Shown: positions 1 to 12,405 of the stretch, piece after piece
Layout: the number at the start of each line of letters is the position of its first letter
Numbering within the stretch: the first letter of the stretch is position 1
DNA from: Phlegmacium glaucopus
Taxonomy: Eukaryota; Basidiomycota; Agaricomycetes; Agaricales; Cortinariaceae
Direction: 5' to 3'
Assembly (NCBI GenBank): GCA_015039465.1
Contig: MU130540.1
Span: forward strand, 135,118-199,117
DNA length: 64,000 bases
Made by a program: the position numbers and the translations under genes
The notes under the pieces: model-generated
What the model was told of the DNA's origin: nothing
Database searches by the model: none
Seen by the model: the letters and a program-made list of their open reading frames with translations, nothing else

Positions 1-1626
1 ATCAGAGCTGCATGCGACCAACAGAGTAGGACAAAATGGACGTCAATAGCTTCACGGCAGAGACTCTATCAATTTATCGCTTTGTCAGACGAGGATACCC
101 AACAGGAAATGCGACTGAAGGCATTGTCGTTGATGGATCTGGACACCGTTCCATGTGCACGGCAATTCGGTCATTCTATGTCAACTGTGGGCATATCGGT
201 TAATCAAGTCGAATTGAATGAGGACGAACAAACAATATATGCTTCAACTTCGGGGGGCAGCCGGACTAAAAGGTATTTTCATATCACATACCCAATGCGA
301 CTTCAATATCAAAGTACTGTATCGTTATCGAACAGGAAGCGAAGTATTGATGACACACTCTCCTTTTTTGACGGCCAAAACATACACGAGGTGTTCCACC
401 AATTTTCAATCGCAAATCTTAAGGCAATATGTCAACGGATCACAAATGGCTCGTGGCCCAGAACACGTTCAGAGATATACCTGCTTATAACCCAGCTGGC
501 CCCTCCAATTCAAGAACAAATTCATAGAACAGTCTTGGAAGCTATTCAAACAGGAGATTGCATGTATTCCAGGCGGCGCAGATCTGTGGACTACAATCAG
601 CACGATGTAGAAATGATGGCAGAAGGAACGCTCCAGGATAATTATTCGACTGAAAATGCCATCGAGAACCTGTGTCAAGGTCCGTTTATGAAGGTGCCTT
701 CGAAAGAGATGGTCAACGCTGCAATAGAAGAGTTTATAGATCGTACGGGAAATGCGGCGCTGGCAGCTGGGATTTGTGCTATTTGCGCTCGTGAGACGCC
801 AGAGTCAGAATTGTCATTGCATCGACTTCATTCCATCCCAAACTCTCATTGTCTAAAGCCTAGAGCAGCAAATCCAAATCACGACTTATTTGACGGAATG
901 CTGCTTCATCCACCGGGAGTCGAAAATGATGTAACTGCACGTGGGTGTGTAGAATGTATGAGGTCCCTAAAGTCGAACAGAATTCCAATGTTTGCACTTG
1001 CAAATGGATTGTGGATAGGGCGAATTCCATATGAATTGGCCTATTTGACACTTCCCGAACGGATTCTCATTGCAAAATACTTTCCCGCTGCATATATCAT
1101 TAAACTTTATCCGAAAAGAGCAGGAGCTCGACACTGGGACAAACGACAGATGTATAGTGGTTTGAAGGGTAACGTGTCCACGTACCGGCTCGACCAATCG
1201 CAAATCGCGTCCATGATTGACGGCTCGACTATGCCACAAGCGGTTAAGGTACTCGCGGCGACAATAGGTATAACATTCGTTGGTCCAAAAAATCTTCCAG
1301 AGAAAAGTTTGCCAAACATGTTTAGGGTCAGGAGAGCACGCGTGAAGAGAGCGTTGGAGTGGCTAAAGGAAAATAATCCTATTTTCAGAGATATAACAAT
1401 TTCCACATCAAGACTCGCACAATTACCGGAGGACGACATACCTTATGAGTTAATAGCGACGGCAAAACATTCCACAGATGTAAACACGTTATATGCTGAA
1501 CAGGATGGGTATGTTCCCGTTGAGGAGACAAATGAGGAAGAGAACGCGGAAGCTGAACAAAGTGAAATTTCAGGTAAAAGTTTAAGCGTCAATTGGGTCA
1601 AGGAAAGCACAGCTCATTTTTTTTAA
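1..1626 (+). pseudogene. Helitron Rep-helicase, N-terminal DUF6570-like segment (partial)
   Basis: The segment holds the DUF6570-like region that precedes the Rep domain in many fungal Helitrons. It contains a C-x2-C pair (CAICARE) and the typical stretch around residues 250-340 of the 82-1626 frame, with FDGMLLHPPGV, GCVECMRSL and ANGLWIGRIPYELAYL, followed by LTLPERILIAKYFPAAYI. The same frame is open upstream of the first possible start at 82 to the edge of the window, so the beginning is missing. It ends at TAA 1624-1626 next to an A-run. The following segment continues in the same frame, so this stop is a nonsense change or a local indel pair in one original ORF. Confidence 0.85.
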
Positions 1627-4599
1627 AAAAAAACATTGTTTGATTGCCTACGGCGTCTGGATCGTTTAGATATGGAAGATGGGGGAGTACCGACAGAGCC
1701 TGCAGTGCTTGCGCTATTGCATCTGGGCGTTGTCGATATAGATGGGGTAGATGTTACAGAAACAGAGCTTATGGCTCATGCGCTAGCAAACTGCGCGCAA
1801 GCGAGGCGGGAGGAGGACTACATGATACGAAGGGGGAGCGCATTCGTGAATGAATACGCAAGAGTCGATCCTTCAACGGGACAACAAAATGACGGTGGCC
1901 CAAGTGATGCGAATCACTTGCTGGGATGCTTTCCTACTCTTTTTCCATATGGGCAGGGTGGGTTCGAAATAGATCGTGTGGTAAATGTGCCATACGAGGC
2001 CCATGTTCGTTGGGCTTTATGATACGAAGACAAACGCTTTAGGAAGGATCCACATTTCCCATTCCAGGTTTTTGGGGTTTGTCAGAAAAGACAAGTTTGT
2101 CGGGCATCAATCCTTCAAATGAAGAGGGGCTCCTACTTCCGATTTCAGAACATTTTATCAACCTTAACAGCGGACGATCTTACAAAGGCTAGCCGGGAGG
2201 AGACTCGAGGCGTTGCATTCTCCAATCCTGCTGTTCGAATCCTTCAGAGTCAATTAAGTGCTGTGAAGACAAAGGTCCAAGGATCTGATGAGTCTCGAAA
2301 CTCCATCAGAAGTAAAATTTGGGGGACTAACCTGCTACACAACCCTCCAAGTCTTTGGGTAACAATAAACCCGTCTGACACCCAGGATCCCATCGCTCAA
2401 GTGCTGGCAGGGGCGGACATCAATCTGGATGCATTTTGTAAAACGGCAGGGCCGGACGGTACTGACAGAGCCTTGAACATGGCATCTGACCCATATGCGT
2501 CTGCGAAATTCTTCCATCTGATGATCAACACAATACTGGAAGTTTTGATTGGGTTTTCCAAACGACGAAATGGAATCGTTGTTAGGAAGGAAGGAATATT
2601 TGGAGTGGTGCAAAGTTATGTGGGGACGGTAGAGGCACAGGGGCGTGGGTCACTCCACCTGCACTTGTTATTATGGTTAGCTGGGGCTCCAACAGCAAGG
2701 GAACTCAATCAGGCATTATCGAACGAAGACTTTTGTGAGAAGGTCAAGCGGTACATTAGAGAGACGATCCGAGCCAATGTGGATATGAAGTCAGAGGGTG
2801 AGGTGATGGCAATGGCTAAGCTCGAGGCAGCTTCTTATTCTCGACCGCTGGATCCGTGAAAACAAGACGATGTCGATATCATGAAATCAACCAAAGTGGC
2901 ACTGGCACGCACTATGCAGCTCCACAAATGTTCATACAATAACTGCCTGAAGGTGGTAAAAGGACGAGTGGTGTGTAAACATCGAGCTCCATTCCCACTG
3001 GCTCAAGACGATTGGGTTGACAACCTTGGGGGATGGGGACCCAAACGACTGTGTGGCTACTTGAACAAATGGAATCCGCCGCTGTTGATGACCATAAGAG
3101 CGAACCATGACATAAAACTCATCATGAGTGGTCAACAGACCAATGTGTTGACGTGGTATATTACCAATTACGCAAGTAAAAAACAACAACGTTCATCAAA
3201 TGTGTCAGCATTGTTGGCAAAAAGAGTGGCTTTCCATGTGGTGGAAGAAAGGAGACGCAGGGATCTGACAGACGTTAACAAGCGCCTCATTCAACGGTGT
3301 GCAAACACACTCACACGGGACAGAGAGTTCAGCGGTCTGGAGATCATGAGTTATCTTATGGGATGGGGGGATCGTTTCGAATCCCATCATTACGTCGCGA
3401 TTTATTCTGATGCGTTAATATCTGCGCTGAAGGAGAAGTATCCTGGACTGAGGAAAACAAGCATTCAGCAAACTCAAACAGAAGACCTGCCTTCGTCAGA
3501 TGCCACGGCTGCTGGGGACGACAATCGTACCCACGTAATAAGTATGGAGTCGGGGATGATTACCTTGAAAGATCAGCTTCATGAGTACATGTTTCGGGGG
3601 GATGAAATGATCAACTTGAATCTCCTTACCTTCATGGTCGACACATATGATTCAAAGGGCGAGCAGATAGATGATAGCCCGGATTCTCGACATGTGGGTA
3701 CCAATACAGGGCCAAGTTTACGTGGAAGGCATTTTAATCAACGGGTTCCATACCGGCCGGGCTTCAATAAAGTCGGTCACAGTCGTATTTTCCGAACGGA
3801 TGGACATGAAACACTACCTCACTTGGTGGGCAGCTGGCTGCCGAGAAACGACAGGCCAAGAGACAGAGAATTATACTGTGCAAGTATCCTCATTCTGTTA
3901 AAGCCCTGGACCAATCTCTCCGGTCTTAAAACAGAGGGGGAAACTTTTGAGCAAAGCTTCAATTGTTTCGTTGCAGGTTCCACCAAAAAAACCCTTGATA
4001 TCATTGAGAACATCCAATATTACTATGAATGTTACGACGGCGCAAAAAAACGTCAGGAGGAGCGGACTGAAGGCACGGAAAGAACTATCGATTTTGAGGA
4101 TGAGGTGGTCCCGAACGACTTGATGGATTCAGTGGTAGTGCATCCGGAAGCTATGGAAATTACGGAGGACAACATAGATCTTGCGTATGAGACCAGAGGG
4201 TCGATGAGAGAGCTATTGTATGCGCAGGTGGCGATGAACACGGCATTTGATTGTGGGATCTTCTCTGAAATCAAGTCCCAGACAGTCTTTTTGCATAGCG
4301 CTGAAAGAGCAACGACGGATGATATGAACATATTTTAAGGCTGGGGCCAACAATTGAAAGCGGTGACAAGGAGACAGGCAGAAGAGGGGGGGCCAGGACT
4401 ATTCGCAAACAATGATGGTGCAGCACCTACAAATTCTTCCATTAACAGTTTCACGGAGGGAGTCGAAGGCGAAGATGTTCTTATGTTTCAAAGGTCTAAA
4501 AGTCATCAGCCCAAGGGAGATTTACTGAATGAGGTTCAACAACGGGCACACAACATTATCGAAGAACAGCTGAAAAGACGATTGGCAGGTAAGGTCTAA
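1627..4599 (+). pseudogene. Helitron Rep (HUH/Y2 endonuclease) core, broken by in-frame stops
   Basis: One frame joins four blocks (1636-2022, 2119-2859, 2881-4338, 4354-4599) across stops TGA 2020, TGA 2857 and TAA 4336. Translation through 2020 gives the conserved Helitron passage ending HVRWAL followed by FPFQVFGVCQKRQ. The HUH motif is HLHLLLWL, with histidines encoded at 2656-2664. The two-tyrosine motif is WYITNYASK, encoded at 3154-3180, with Y, Y and K at the Y-x3-Y-x2-K spacing expected for a Y2 Rep. The Rep would nick and join single-stranded DNA at the element ends. The part after 3900 is the linker toward the helicase. All catalytic residues remain readable, so the decay is fairly recent or mild. 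Confidence 0.88.
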
Positions 4600-4664
4600 C
4601 TTAACATCCAATCAGAATTCAAAGACTTACAACGTGAAAAGGCGAAGCGCCACCCCAGCTACGT

Positions 4665-6155
4665 ATGCTTGTTTTAGGACATGGTGGCACCGGAAAATCG
4701 ATGCTTATAGGTGCCATAACCGAAACATTCAAGGCATTGGGGGCTGAGGACAGACTTGCGAAATGTGGAACTTCGGGGGTAGCGGCCGTGATAATCGGTG
4801 GTCAAACATTTCATTCCTGGGCTGGTATCCCAATCAACACCCCACGTAAAGAGGACTGGGTAGAAACAAACAATCAAGCGCTTTGTAAAAGAAGGAAACA
4901 GAATATAGATGGCCGTCAGTTCCTGATTTTAGACGAGGTGTCGATGTGCACAAAACAGTTGAAGTTCAGGGGATCGGAGATAGTTTCAAGAGTCAGGGCG
5001 ACAGAAGGGGTTGGAAGCCACTCGGAATGTTTCGGTGGAATGGACATCGTTGATTTTGGAGACTTCCATCAATTCCCGCCAGTTGAAAACGCAAGCGCTG
5101 CATTATATTGCAACAGACCGGAAGCGGACGAGGCACATGGATTGAAGGGAAGATCGATCTTTCTGGAGTACGACAAAGTCGTTATCCTGCGTGAACAGAT
5201 GAGAGTAACAGATGATGTGTGGACGGGGATCTTGACCAGGCTGCGTGTTGGGGAGTGCACCGAGGAGGACCTAAACGAAGTTAAAAAACTAGTTTTAACT
5301 AATCCCGAATGCGAAATACCTGACTTCACGACGGCTCCATGGTGTGATGCCACCCTCATCACGCCAAGAAACGCAGCAAAAGATATGTGGAATTCTGCAG
5401 CTTTAGAACGACACTGTCGATCTACGGGAAATCAGAAATATATAATCTCGGCGGAGGACACAATGGTCGAGACGGGAGAAACGCCGGACAACAACACAAG
5501 ACTAGCTTTAGCGAGTTTGAAGGATGAAGCAACGAGAAATTTAAAGAGGCGTGTGGAGTTGTCGATCAGCATGAAAGCTATGGTAATCCTCAATATTGCC
5601 ACGGAAGCTGAAGTCGCGAACGGCACGCGAGGCACTGTCCAAGGCATCGTGCTGGATCCACGAGAAATCAACACGACGGCCGATGAAGATGGGTGTATTC
5701 ATTTGAAATATCCACCTCCTGTCGTATACTTCAAGCCCGACATGCAGACTGACATTCGGTTTGACGGAGTCCCGGAGGGCATCATACCCATACTGCCATC
5801 AATGGTCAGCTTCGGTGTCAACGTTAATGGCGAAAAACAGAGGTTGGAAAGGAGACAAATCGCTATTGTGCCGGGCTACGCATTCACAGACTACAAGTCG
5901 CAGGGTCAAACAATGGAGTGCATCATAGTTGATATCTCGAAGCCTCCCTCAGGCAAACTGTCACCATTCAGCGTATACGTAGCACTCTCCAGAAGCAGAG
6001 GTCGGAAGACGATTCGTATATTGAGGGACTTTGACCCGGCTTTATTCATGCATCATCCATCTGAGGATCTCAGGGCAGACATGGCAAGGTTGGAACGATT
6101 GGATGATGAGACCAAAGTGGTGTATGAGCAAGGTGGTCGACCGATGGGTTTGTGA
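4665..6155 (+). pseudogene. Helitron C-terminal Pif1-like helicase domain
   Basis: This is a 496-codon open segment of an SF1B helicase. Walker A is GHGGTGKS (residues 5-12), Walker B is LILDEVSM (about 87-94), followed by DFGDFHQFPP (130-139). The C-terminal motifs YKSQGQTM and VALSRSRG are present. Together these are diagnostic of the Pif1 family that unwinds DNA during Helitron transfer. It lies in a different frame from the Rep segment ending at 4599, so an indel near 4600-4665 separates the halves. The domain is uninterrupted, but without its Rep half it is not a working transposase. A host Pif1 is unlikely because the Rep region is directly upstream. Confidence 0.92.
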
Positions 6156-7021
6156 TGCGCTACAAAAGGTTAGCATGATTGAGGTCAAAAGTCAAATACG
6201 TTGAGCGACTCACCCATATACAGCTTGTTTCGGGACAATGTTACAGATTCGAATCGAGCGAAAACGAAGCAGCTAGCATGAACGTAGAGTGCTAGTATGG
6301 TAATTGTTGAAATAGTAAAGGCAAACGTGTATGGTTCACCCATGATCGCTGTCTCTAATGATTTAGGACAATACCGGCGGCGGGAGATTAAAGATTGGTT
6401 CTATAGGAAGGAAGGAGTCAATGTATGAAGAACATAGGAGGATTTTAAAAAGGTCACGAAGAAAAACGCTCAATAGCACTGTCAAATATCATGAGCACGC
6501 TGAGGTCCCAGACGTCAGTAAGCAAGCTCACCGCCATTGAACCAAGAGAGAACTATTTAATAGCGCATGACAGTCGAGGCAGATGGAAGCGAGTGTCGTA
6601 AGTGTTTATGGCAAAGGAGGGATAGACGTCTATCGATGAGAGATGTCTATCTGCAAAATCAACAAATAACGCATGACCGCAATATCGTGACTTCCAACTC
6701 ACATGTTTCATTGCGGTTGCGTTTCTTCGATTTACGGGTTTTTTTTTTATGAGAATTGGAGGGAATTGGGAGAGAGAAAGTTACTTACAACTGTCAGCTT
6801 TGTCTTTGAGGCTTTCAAGGCGTTAAATGTGGCTTCAATTATGTTAAGGAGGTTGTTAAAGCCTTAAAACAAATAACTACAAACTTTCATTTAACTTTCG
6901 GTGTCTTTAGCAAATTCAGACCAGGACAACACAGTGGAGTGTTTATTTGTGTTTATTCACGTGAACTTAAAAGACCCTGAATTTAGACCCCGGTGAGACC
7001 TTGCTTTACAGCAAGGTAATA
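6156..7021. other. No supported gene; probable Helitron 3' flank
   Basis: I see no conserved coding in this stretch. A short perfect hairpin at 7001-7018 (CCTTGCT, loop, AGCAAGG) precedes the next element and could be a Helitron 3' hairpin, but no CTRR follows at the right distance. Confidence 0.4.
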
Positions 7022-7650
7022 TGTGGGGAGGCGCACCGTCTGCAAATAGAAGCGGCAGCTTAGTCATTGCACAGCCACTTCAAAAGTGGAAAATCGGTCC
7101 AACCTTTATTCAGTGGCTTCGCAAACGAAGTTTTGGAGGAAATAAATGGATATAAAATTAATGTGTTATTAGAGTCTAAAGGGGTAACATATTAGTATGT
7201 TCTAGTAGGTAATTTGGGAGCAGACACGTCAATCAGGCTGTTTTTGTGGCAAAGCGCGACCATCTGAGACACGTATTATGTAATCAGTAAATTAGGTTTT
7301 CGCGACTACAACTAAAACAACTTTTCTCCCTGCTACCTCGCATTAGACCCCCGTTGAGTGTGTCAACATTTTTATTTTCCATTGCCACAGGGGGATATGG
7401 GTTTGATTTTTTTTATTTCTCCCTAATCTCCACTTATCAATACAATAATTCGGGCCTGCAGCCAAAATTCCAAAAATGAAACCCATACCTTCCTGAAGAA
7501 TACAATTTCAACGCGATTTGGCTTTCAATATTATTTAATCAACGTGATATGAGCCCACAAAGCTGATTTCCATTTATCAAAGAAAAATTGGCAGGGAGCA
7601 AACAAGTGCAAATATCACACTACTCAAAGGGGCGGTGCGCCTCCCCATAG
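7022..7650. repeat. Short inverted-repeat element (MITE-like)
   Basis: The sequence TGGGGAGGCGCACCG at 7023-7037 recurs in reverse complement at 7634-7648. The roughly 600 bp between them is AT-rich and non-coding. This is the shape of a MITE. No convincing target duplication was found. Its right end abuts the conserved edge of the next mobile gene exactly. Confidence 0.55.
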
Positions 7651-9225
7651 CCGTGGCAATGTTTGTCACGTCACGTCACACAAATGGTCACAAAACCTGG
7701 TACAACATGTTTTCAATGAGTTCTGCACTGTTTCACAAGATTTTTTGACTGTATAAAGCATGATATGGTATAGTTATAAGCTGTACAACACTTTAAGATG
7801 CTTAGAGGTAGAAATAGTACCTAAAATATGGTTCAAAAATGAGAACAAGTAGAAATCTTCATCTAACTAGCATTACTAAATTACTATTCATCCTCCCAGC
7901 CACTATTCTCATCTGAGGAGTGAAAATCATTATATCCATCAAATACCTCTCCTTCATCTTCATTCTGTATTCCAGAATCTATATATTTTAATGACAATTT
8001 CCATTCTCCCTTGTTATATGATCTGATTGCTGCTTTGATAGCTTCTCTCTTCTCTGCAACTTTTGACTTGTTGTTAATTGTGCCAAGATTTGGAGCACCT
8101 GCTTTCTTGAAAGCCTGAAAATGATCCTTCAGTTTTTCTCCTTTCAGCTTGTCAATCTCATCCTCCTTAAAAATTAGTGCAACTTTGGAAATACAATATG
8201 CAACTTGAACTGCATGTTCTGTACACTTTGTTTTAGCAGCTACCTTCTTGGCAATTTTCTCCTCAGTATGCTGAACAATTTCTTCAAGACACTCCTTCTT
8301 AGAAGTATCTCTCTCTCTTGAAATTGCTCAGATATATTGATGAGTTGTATCTGAGAACATTTCATCCATAAATGCCCCAGTATTGTTCCAGAAGAACATT
8401 GTCTGTGCATTGTATTGCAGAAGAGTAAGGTTGAGGTTGATGCCACATCAGAACATGGAATGATCCCAGTGCTCCTTCATTAATATCATTAGTTGAAGGC
8501 ATCCATGCTAAATCTCTTTCTTCCTGTGTAGCCTCATCAATTAAGCCACCAGGTGAAAATTCAGATGTGAAACACTTCCAGGCCACCAGTGCTCCAGTAC
8601 AGAATGCAACTAAAGCTGGCTTAAGATGTGGAAAATCTGGTGCAAGCTTATTGATTTTATTAATAACCTCCTGTGAATGCCAAGGTGTGCCATCAAAGGT
8701 CCCAACTGTATGTGAAACATGTTCACCAACCAGAAATGTAGGATCTTCTATAATTCACACCAAAAATGATTCAATCTTTTTATGCAAGGGTCCAAGGTCT
8801 AGAGCATTTAAACTTGCATCTTTTTGTATTGCTCCCATATAGGGATGGATAACTGCTTGAGAATAAAGAGCCAAAACAGCAAGTTCTGTTCTAGTTGGAA
8901 TATCATGAAGGGCTTTCCACAAATTTTCCTCGATATGGCTGTAACATGCACACTCCTTTTTGTCTTTTGCATATTTAAGACATTCAACAAATTTATCATG
9001 GTGGAGTGTTAATGCTGCTGCAGCCTCACAATGGTGAAGTGGAGCTGAGGAGCCGCCGAAGGTGGTGATGAGGCTGCACAGGAACCACACATGCACATGC
9101 ACCCCATCAAGCCACCCCCAAACCCAGAAGACCCCCCAGTCCCATATATGCTCATTGCCACTCCCCTTGTGTGCAAACTGGGTTTTCATCATTTCTGAAT
9201 CCTCAGTGACAGCACACACCACCAT
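7651..9225 (-). mobile_element. Unclassified basidiomycete mobile gene, copy A (5' truncated)
   Basis: The 7651-8490 part matches, in reverse complement, two separated pieces of a second copy at 35833-36405 and 46834-47110. The shared outer edge of both copies is CCGTGGCAATG, with different sequence beyond it, so this is probably a true element terminus. The encoded protein resembles a family that is highly repetitive in Agaricomycete genomes, but I cannot name its transposase class. Confidence 0.65.
7885..9225 (-). pseudogene. Unclassified mobile-element protein, C-terminal two-thirds
   Basis: Read on the minus strand, the protein contains the blocks LDLGPLHKKIESFL, FTSEFSPGGLID, WMPSTNDINEGALGSF and a Lys/Glu-rich coiled tail ending GWEDE at stop 7885-7887. 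This block order occurs in a large repeated protein family of mushroom-forming fungi. TGA codons interrupt it after ESFLV (near 8760) and before AISRERD (near 8333), both where arginine is likely, and a frameshift lies near 8435. The N-terminal part is absent, while copy B keeps an N-terminal coiled coil. Function is unknown; it is probably a transposition protein because it moves with its flanks. Confidence 0.6.
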
Positions 9226-9897
9226 AACCCATGCTTAAAATGCACCCTCTAGGCTACAGTAATAATGCAATGATGAATAAATATGAATTACCCTTGGCAA
9301 TGGGGTATTTTTCACCTGTTCATTGGTTCAAACTGGTTCTAGAACCAAACAGAACTGACAGAACCAGTTCTTTCAGTTCTGGTTCTGGTTCTGGTTCAGT
9401 TCAGCCAGGAACTGTTAGAGGATGTGTAACCCAGGAATCAAGTTTAATACAAAGGTGGTTATCTTACGCCTATATACTACAAGCATGGGAGCTAATTTGA
9501 CTATATGCAGCTAGGACGTAATAGAAGGTAGGGCGAAGTAAAACCAAATATAAACATGACATCAGTTATGATGTCATCAGCAAAGGGATTACTACTACAA
9601 TGATAAGAGGATGCACACAAGGAGTAGGATGAAGGGATGTGGTATGGGATACAATCATAGAGTAAGTGAGGGTAAATACATACCAAGCATACATAGAGGT
9701 GAATACAATAAGGTATCCCCTAACAGGAGCCTTTTGGTTTGGTTCTCAGTTCTCCAAAAATAGTTGAAGAACCAAACTGAACCAAACTTTGGTAACACTA
9801 GCATTATTCACATGACCACTTTACTTTATGCTTCATTACTGAAACAGGTTCTGTGTGGTATCATGATGGGTTGTCCACAGGCCAGACAATGGAGTAT
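9226..9897. repeat. hAT-like non-autonomous element remnant with GGTTC/GAACC arrays
   Basis: Dense subterminal repeats of the form GGTTCTGGTTC and AGAACCA lie at 9320-9410 and 9725-9790. The end AACTTTGGTAACACTA (9786-9801) is nearly the terminal inverted repeat of the hAT-like element at 36406-46833. I could not find a matching left end or an 8-bp duplication, so the element is probably truncated. Confidence 0.45.
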
Positions 9898-11219
9898 TGT
9901 TACATTCCATTATATGTGACTCCGATCCAGCTCTGTTGGAGTTGTCTCTGGCAGTCCGTACTCTGTTCCAGTACTTTCCCTTGTTTCTGGTTCTACTCCT
10001 CCTACGTCCAACTCCGAGACTTTTCTGTTGATAGGACCCAGGAGACATCTAGGGATGTAAACACACCATTTTTGCGGTTTCACAACCTTCACAGTATACT
10101 TGCAGATGCTCACAGATGCTTGCAGATGCTCACATATCATTGCAGATACTTGCAGATCATTGCAGGTCATCACAGGTCATCACAGGTCAACGCAGATCAT
10201 TGCAGATCATTGCACATACTCGCAGATCATTGCAGAATACTCACAGATCATTGCAGATACTTGCAGTCATCACCAACATTCACATTATCATTCACAGTTA
10301 CCAGCTGTTCTCGCAATCTTTAAACATGACTCCAACAAAGGTCACTCAGGTGACTGTATTACTCATCACTTTATTTTTATCTTGTCTCCTTTTATTTGGC
10401 TCTTATCTCCTATGTTTCATTATCAAATTACCAGATCCATGTGACTCCACTTTAACCTGCATTTTACATTTCTGTTTCACCTTTCCGCACTTAGCTATTG
10501 CTAGTTACTATATTATTAGCAGTAGCAAGTAAGAGGAAGCAAAGGGAGGAGAACGGACAAATTACCACAGCTTTGATCCCACCTTTGGAACGTTGTGCTA
10601 AGCTACTCTTGCACTCCTTCAAAATCATCCTGCAAACTTTGCTTTTTCTGCACATTATCTCGCACTTTAAAGTGAACCTCCGCACCTCATAAAACCTCAC
10701 TATCACCTACCAAAGAGAACTACATCAACCTCACAAACTACATACTACTTGTGGTCTGTCCTCACTGCTGGTACATCACTGTATCATTCCAGCTCCTCCA
10801 ACGATACTCCAAACCTAATACCACATCTTCGCCACAACCACTATTTCTTTGTCATTGCTTTCCCACTATCAGTCAGCACACCTGCTATGGATTATTCACC
10901 CAAGGATGCAGGACCTTCCAGGAGCAGAATGCAGCACTTTATATTTATCCTTTATATTTCGGTTGCTATTCCTTTTATTATTTAAGTACTCAAAACTTGT
11001 ATGTTTTCCTCAGTTCAAATATCAACTTAGTTTCCTCCTCTTGTTCATCCTCTAAGTCACTGAGGTCTTTGGTCTTTCTATTCTCTTCCAGTTCCAAAAT
11101 CAGGACATTGTAGGAGCTGGGCGGCACAGCACATACGCTGAGGCCAAAGTCCTTTCCGTTACTTGTTCTGGTTCCGTTCTGGAGTTACTCCGACATTATT
11201 CCTTTGTCTAAACTTAACA
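9898..11219 (+). mobile_element. Solo LTR, family 1, interrupted by another solo LTR
   Basis: The segment starts TGTTACATTCC, ends AACTTAACA, and is flanked on both sides by AGTAT (9893-9897 and 11220-11224), a 5-bp target duplication. Removing the inner insertion leaves about 570 bp. A second copy in opposite orientation lies at 29366-29951 with its own 5-bp duplication. No internal retrotransposon sequence is present, so this is a solo LTR left by LTR-LTR recombination. The many small ORFs across it are not genes. Confidence 0.88.
10029..10778 (+). mobile_element. Solo LTR, family 2, nested in the family-1 LTR
   Basis: The segment starts TGATAGGACCC, ends GGTACATCA and is flanked by CTGT on both sides (10025-10028 and 10779-10782). 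The family-1 copy at 29366-29951 lacks it, which shows the empty site. A second copy lies at 32212-32936. Between about 10090 and 10270 it carries an irregular array of GCAGAT-type units (for example ATCATTGCAG), whose copy number differs between the two LTRs. Confidence 0.88.
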
Positions 11220-11657
11220 AGTATGAAGGTAATGTCTAGAGTTGTGCATGGTCACTGTAAGCATATGGGTGTATGGACAGGTCCGATGGGTAATTGCCCA
11301 TACCATCAGAGCCTTTTCTCCTCAATAATGAGCCAGCATATTTATGGATAGATACCCATTCAAGCTGTCTGTGAACAGCTGTAAATTTACTCTGTTGCAT
11401 TGGCTTATTAACCAGTTGCGCAACCACAAATCTCATCCTCCTTCACTGTCCAGAGCCTGCTCACATGTCGTTGAGCAATAATGCTTCTCTATGTTTTTTC
11501 AATCACACCAATTTCTTACCTCCTTCCCTCAGGAGCTGGAGTTCAAGCATGTGTCAAGAGGTCAAGCCAACTTTGTTCCCATCAACAATGAAATCCATTG
11601 CCTCACATGCTTGTGCATGGTTTTTGACTGTTTTCATGAGACTGTAGAGGAGATAAA
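11220..11657 (+). other. Unassigned flank, possible hAT transposase remnant
   Basis: Most of this stretch shows nothing. At 11530-11657 a frame reading FVPINNEIHCLTCL resembles the zone of hAT transposases that follows the second catalytic aspartate. This is weak evidence. The Gypsy element is inserted at the end of it. Confidence 0.25.
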
Positions 11658-12063
11658 TGTTATGAACGTCTGGTACACTCACAGCCCCCCCTATTTATTT
11701 TCTCCCCATTTCCCTATTGACGCCCCTTTACATCATCGCTCCCCAACCTGCCCTTTGCCCTGTACTATATATATCCATCGCTCCCATTCCCCTTATCTTT
11801 AACTCGTACCAACTTGTATCCCTAGCACGGACCATCCCTTTATCTCTGACTTGACCTTCTAGTATATAAGAGCCATACCCATAGCCATGATCCTTAGTTT
11901 AGACCTTCTGTACTCCTATGGTCTTAATCTACACAGCTTGCTCAGAATGCACCGTCCTCAGTCCTACCTCATTGAATATGATTGCAGTTGTATCTAAGTC
12001 CCTAGTTACTTGGTCTATCGGCCCAGCACCGAACGCGAGTGCAAGCTTATAGTTGCTGTAAAA
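11658..12063 (+). repeat. 5' LTR of the Gypsy element
   Basis: It starts TGTTATGAACG and ends GCTGTAAAA, where the 3' LTR keeps the canonical TAACA end. A TATATAAG box at 11863-11870 probably drives the genomic transcript. It aligns along its whole length with 19001-19405. Confidence 0.93.
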
Positions 12064-12405
12064 AAGGTCTAAACTACTCTTGCGTCCACTTCTCTAAAGC
12101 GCAGATGAACCTTACCCTCTGGAGCCCACCAAAACAAACACTAGCCAACAACCTCAAAACTCGTGTGGTTGCCTATACCAATGAAGTCATACCGAACTTG
12201 TGTGATTGCCTACATCAATGGAGTCATAAGAAGATCGTGTGGTTGCCAATACCAATGGATCCCAGGAAAATAATACACCACAACATCACAGGGCAAATTC
12301 AAAGCCCCTATTGAGTCATCAGAAGAACAAGACACAACCGGAAGTAGTCAATACGACACCGACAACGAAGAACCTCTCAAAGAAAACCTTCCCGAGCCCA
12401 AGTGT

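Larger units (their letters stand above)
1..6155 (+). mobile_element. Helitron (rolling-circle transposon), degenerate, 5' end outside window
   Basis: This is one long Rep-helicase coding region, read almost entirely in one frame from base 1 to 4599 and then, after a frameshift, from 4665 to 6155. The order is DUF6570-like head, HUH/Y2 Rep core, then a Pif1-type helicase, which is the standard Helitron layout in fungi. In-frame stops lie at 1624, 2020, 2857, 4336 and 4597, so the copy cannot make the full protein. The reading frame is open from the first base, so the 5' terminus lies outside the window. I could not identify a 3' CTRR end with its hairpin with any confidence. Confidence 0.9.

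Noticed and set aside
8567..9012. Plus-strand ORFs at 8567-8842 and 8824-9012
   Set aside because: They are shadows of the minus-strand mobile-element protein.
10090..10270. CRISPR-like array of short repeats
   Set aside because: The GCAGAT/ATCATTGCAG units are contiguous and irregular, lack constant-length spacers, and lie within a solo LTR in a fungal genome.
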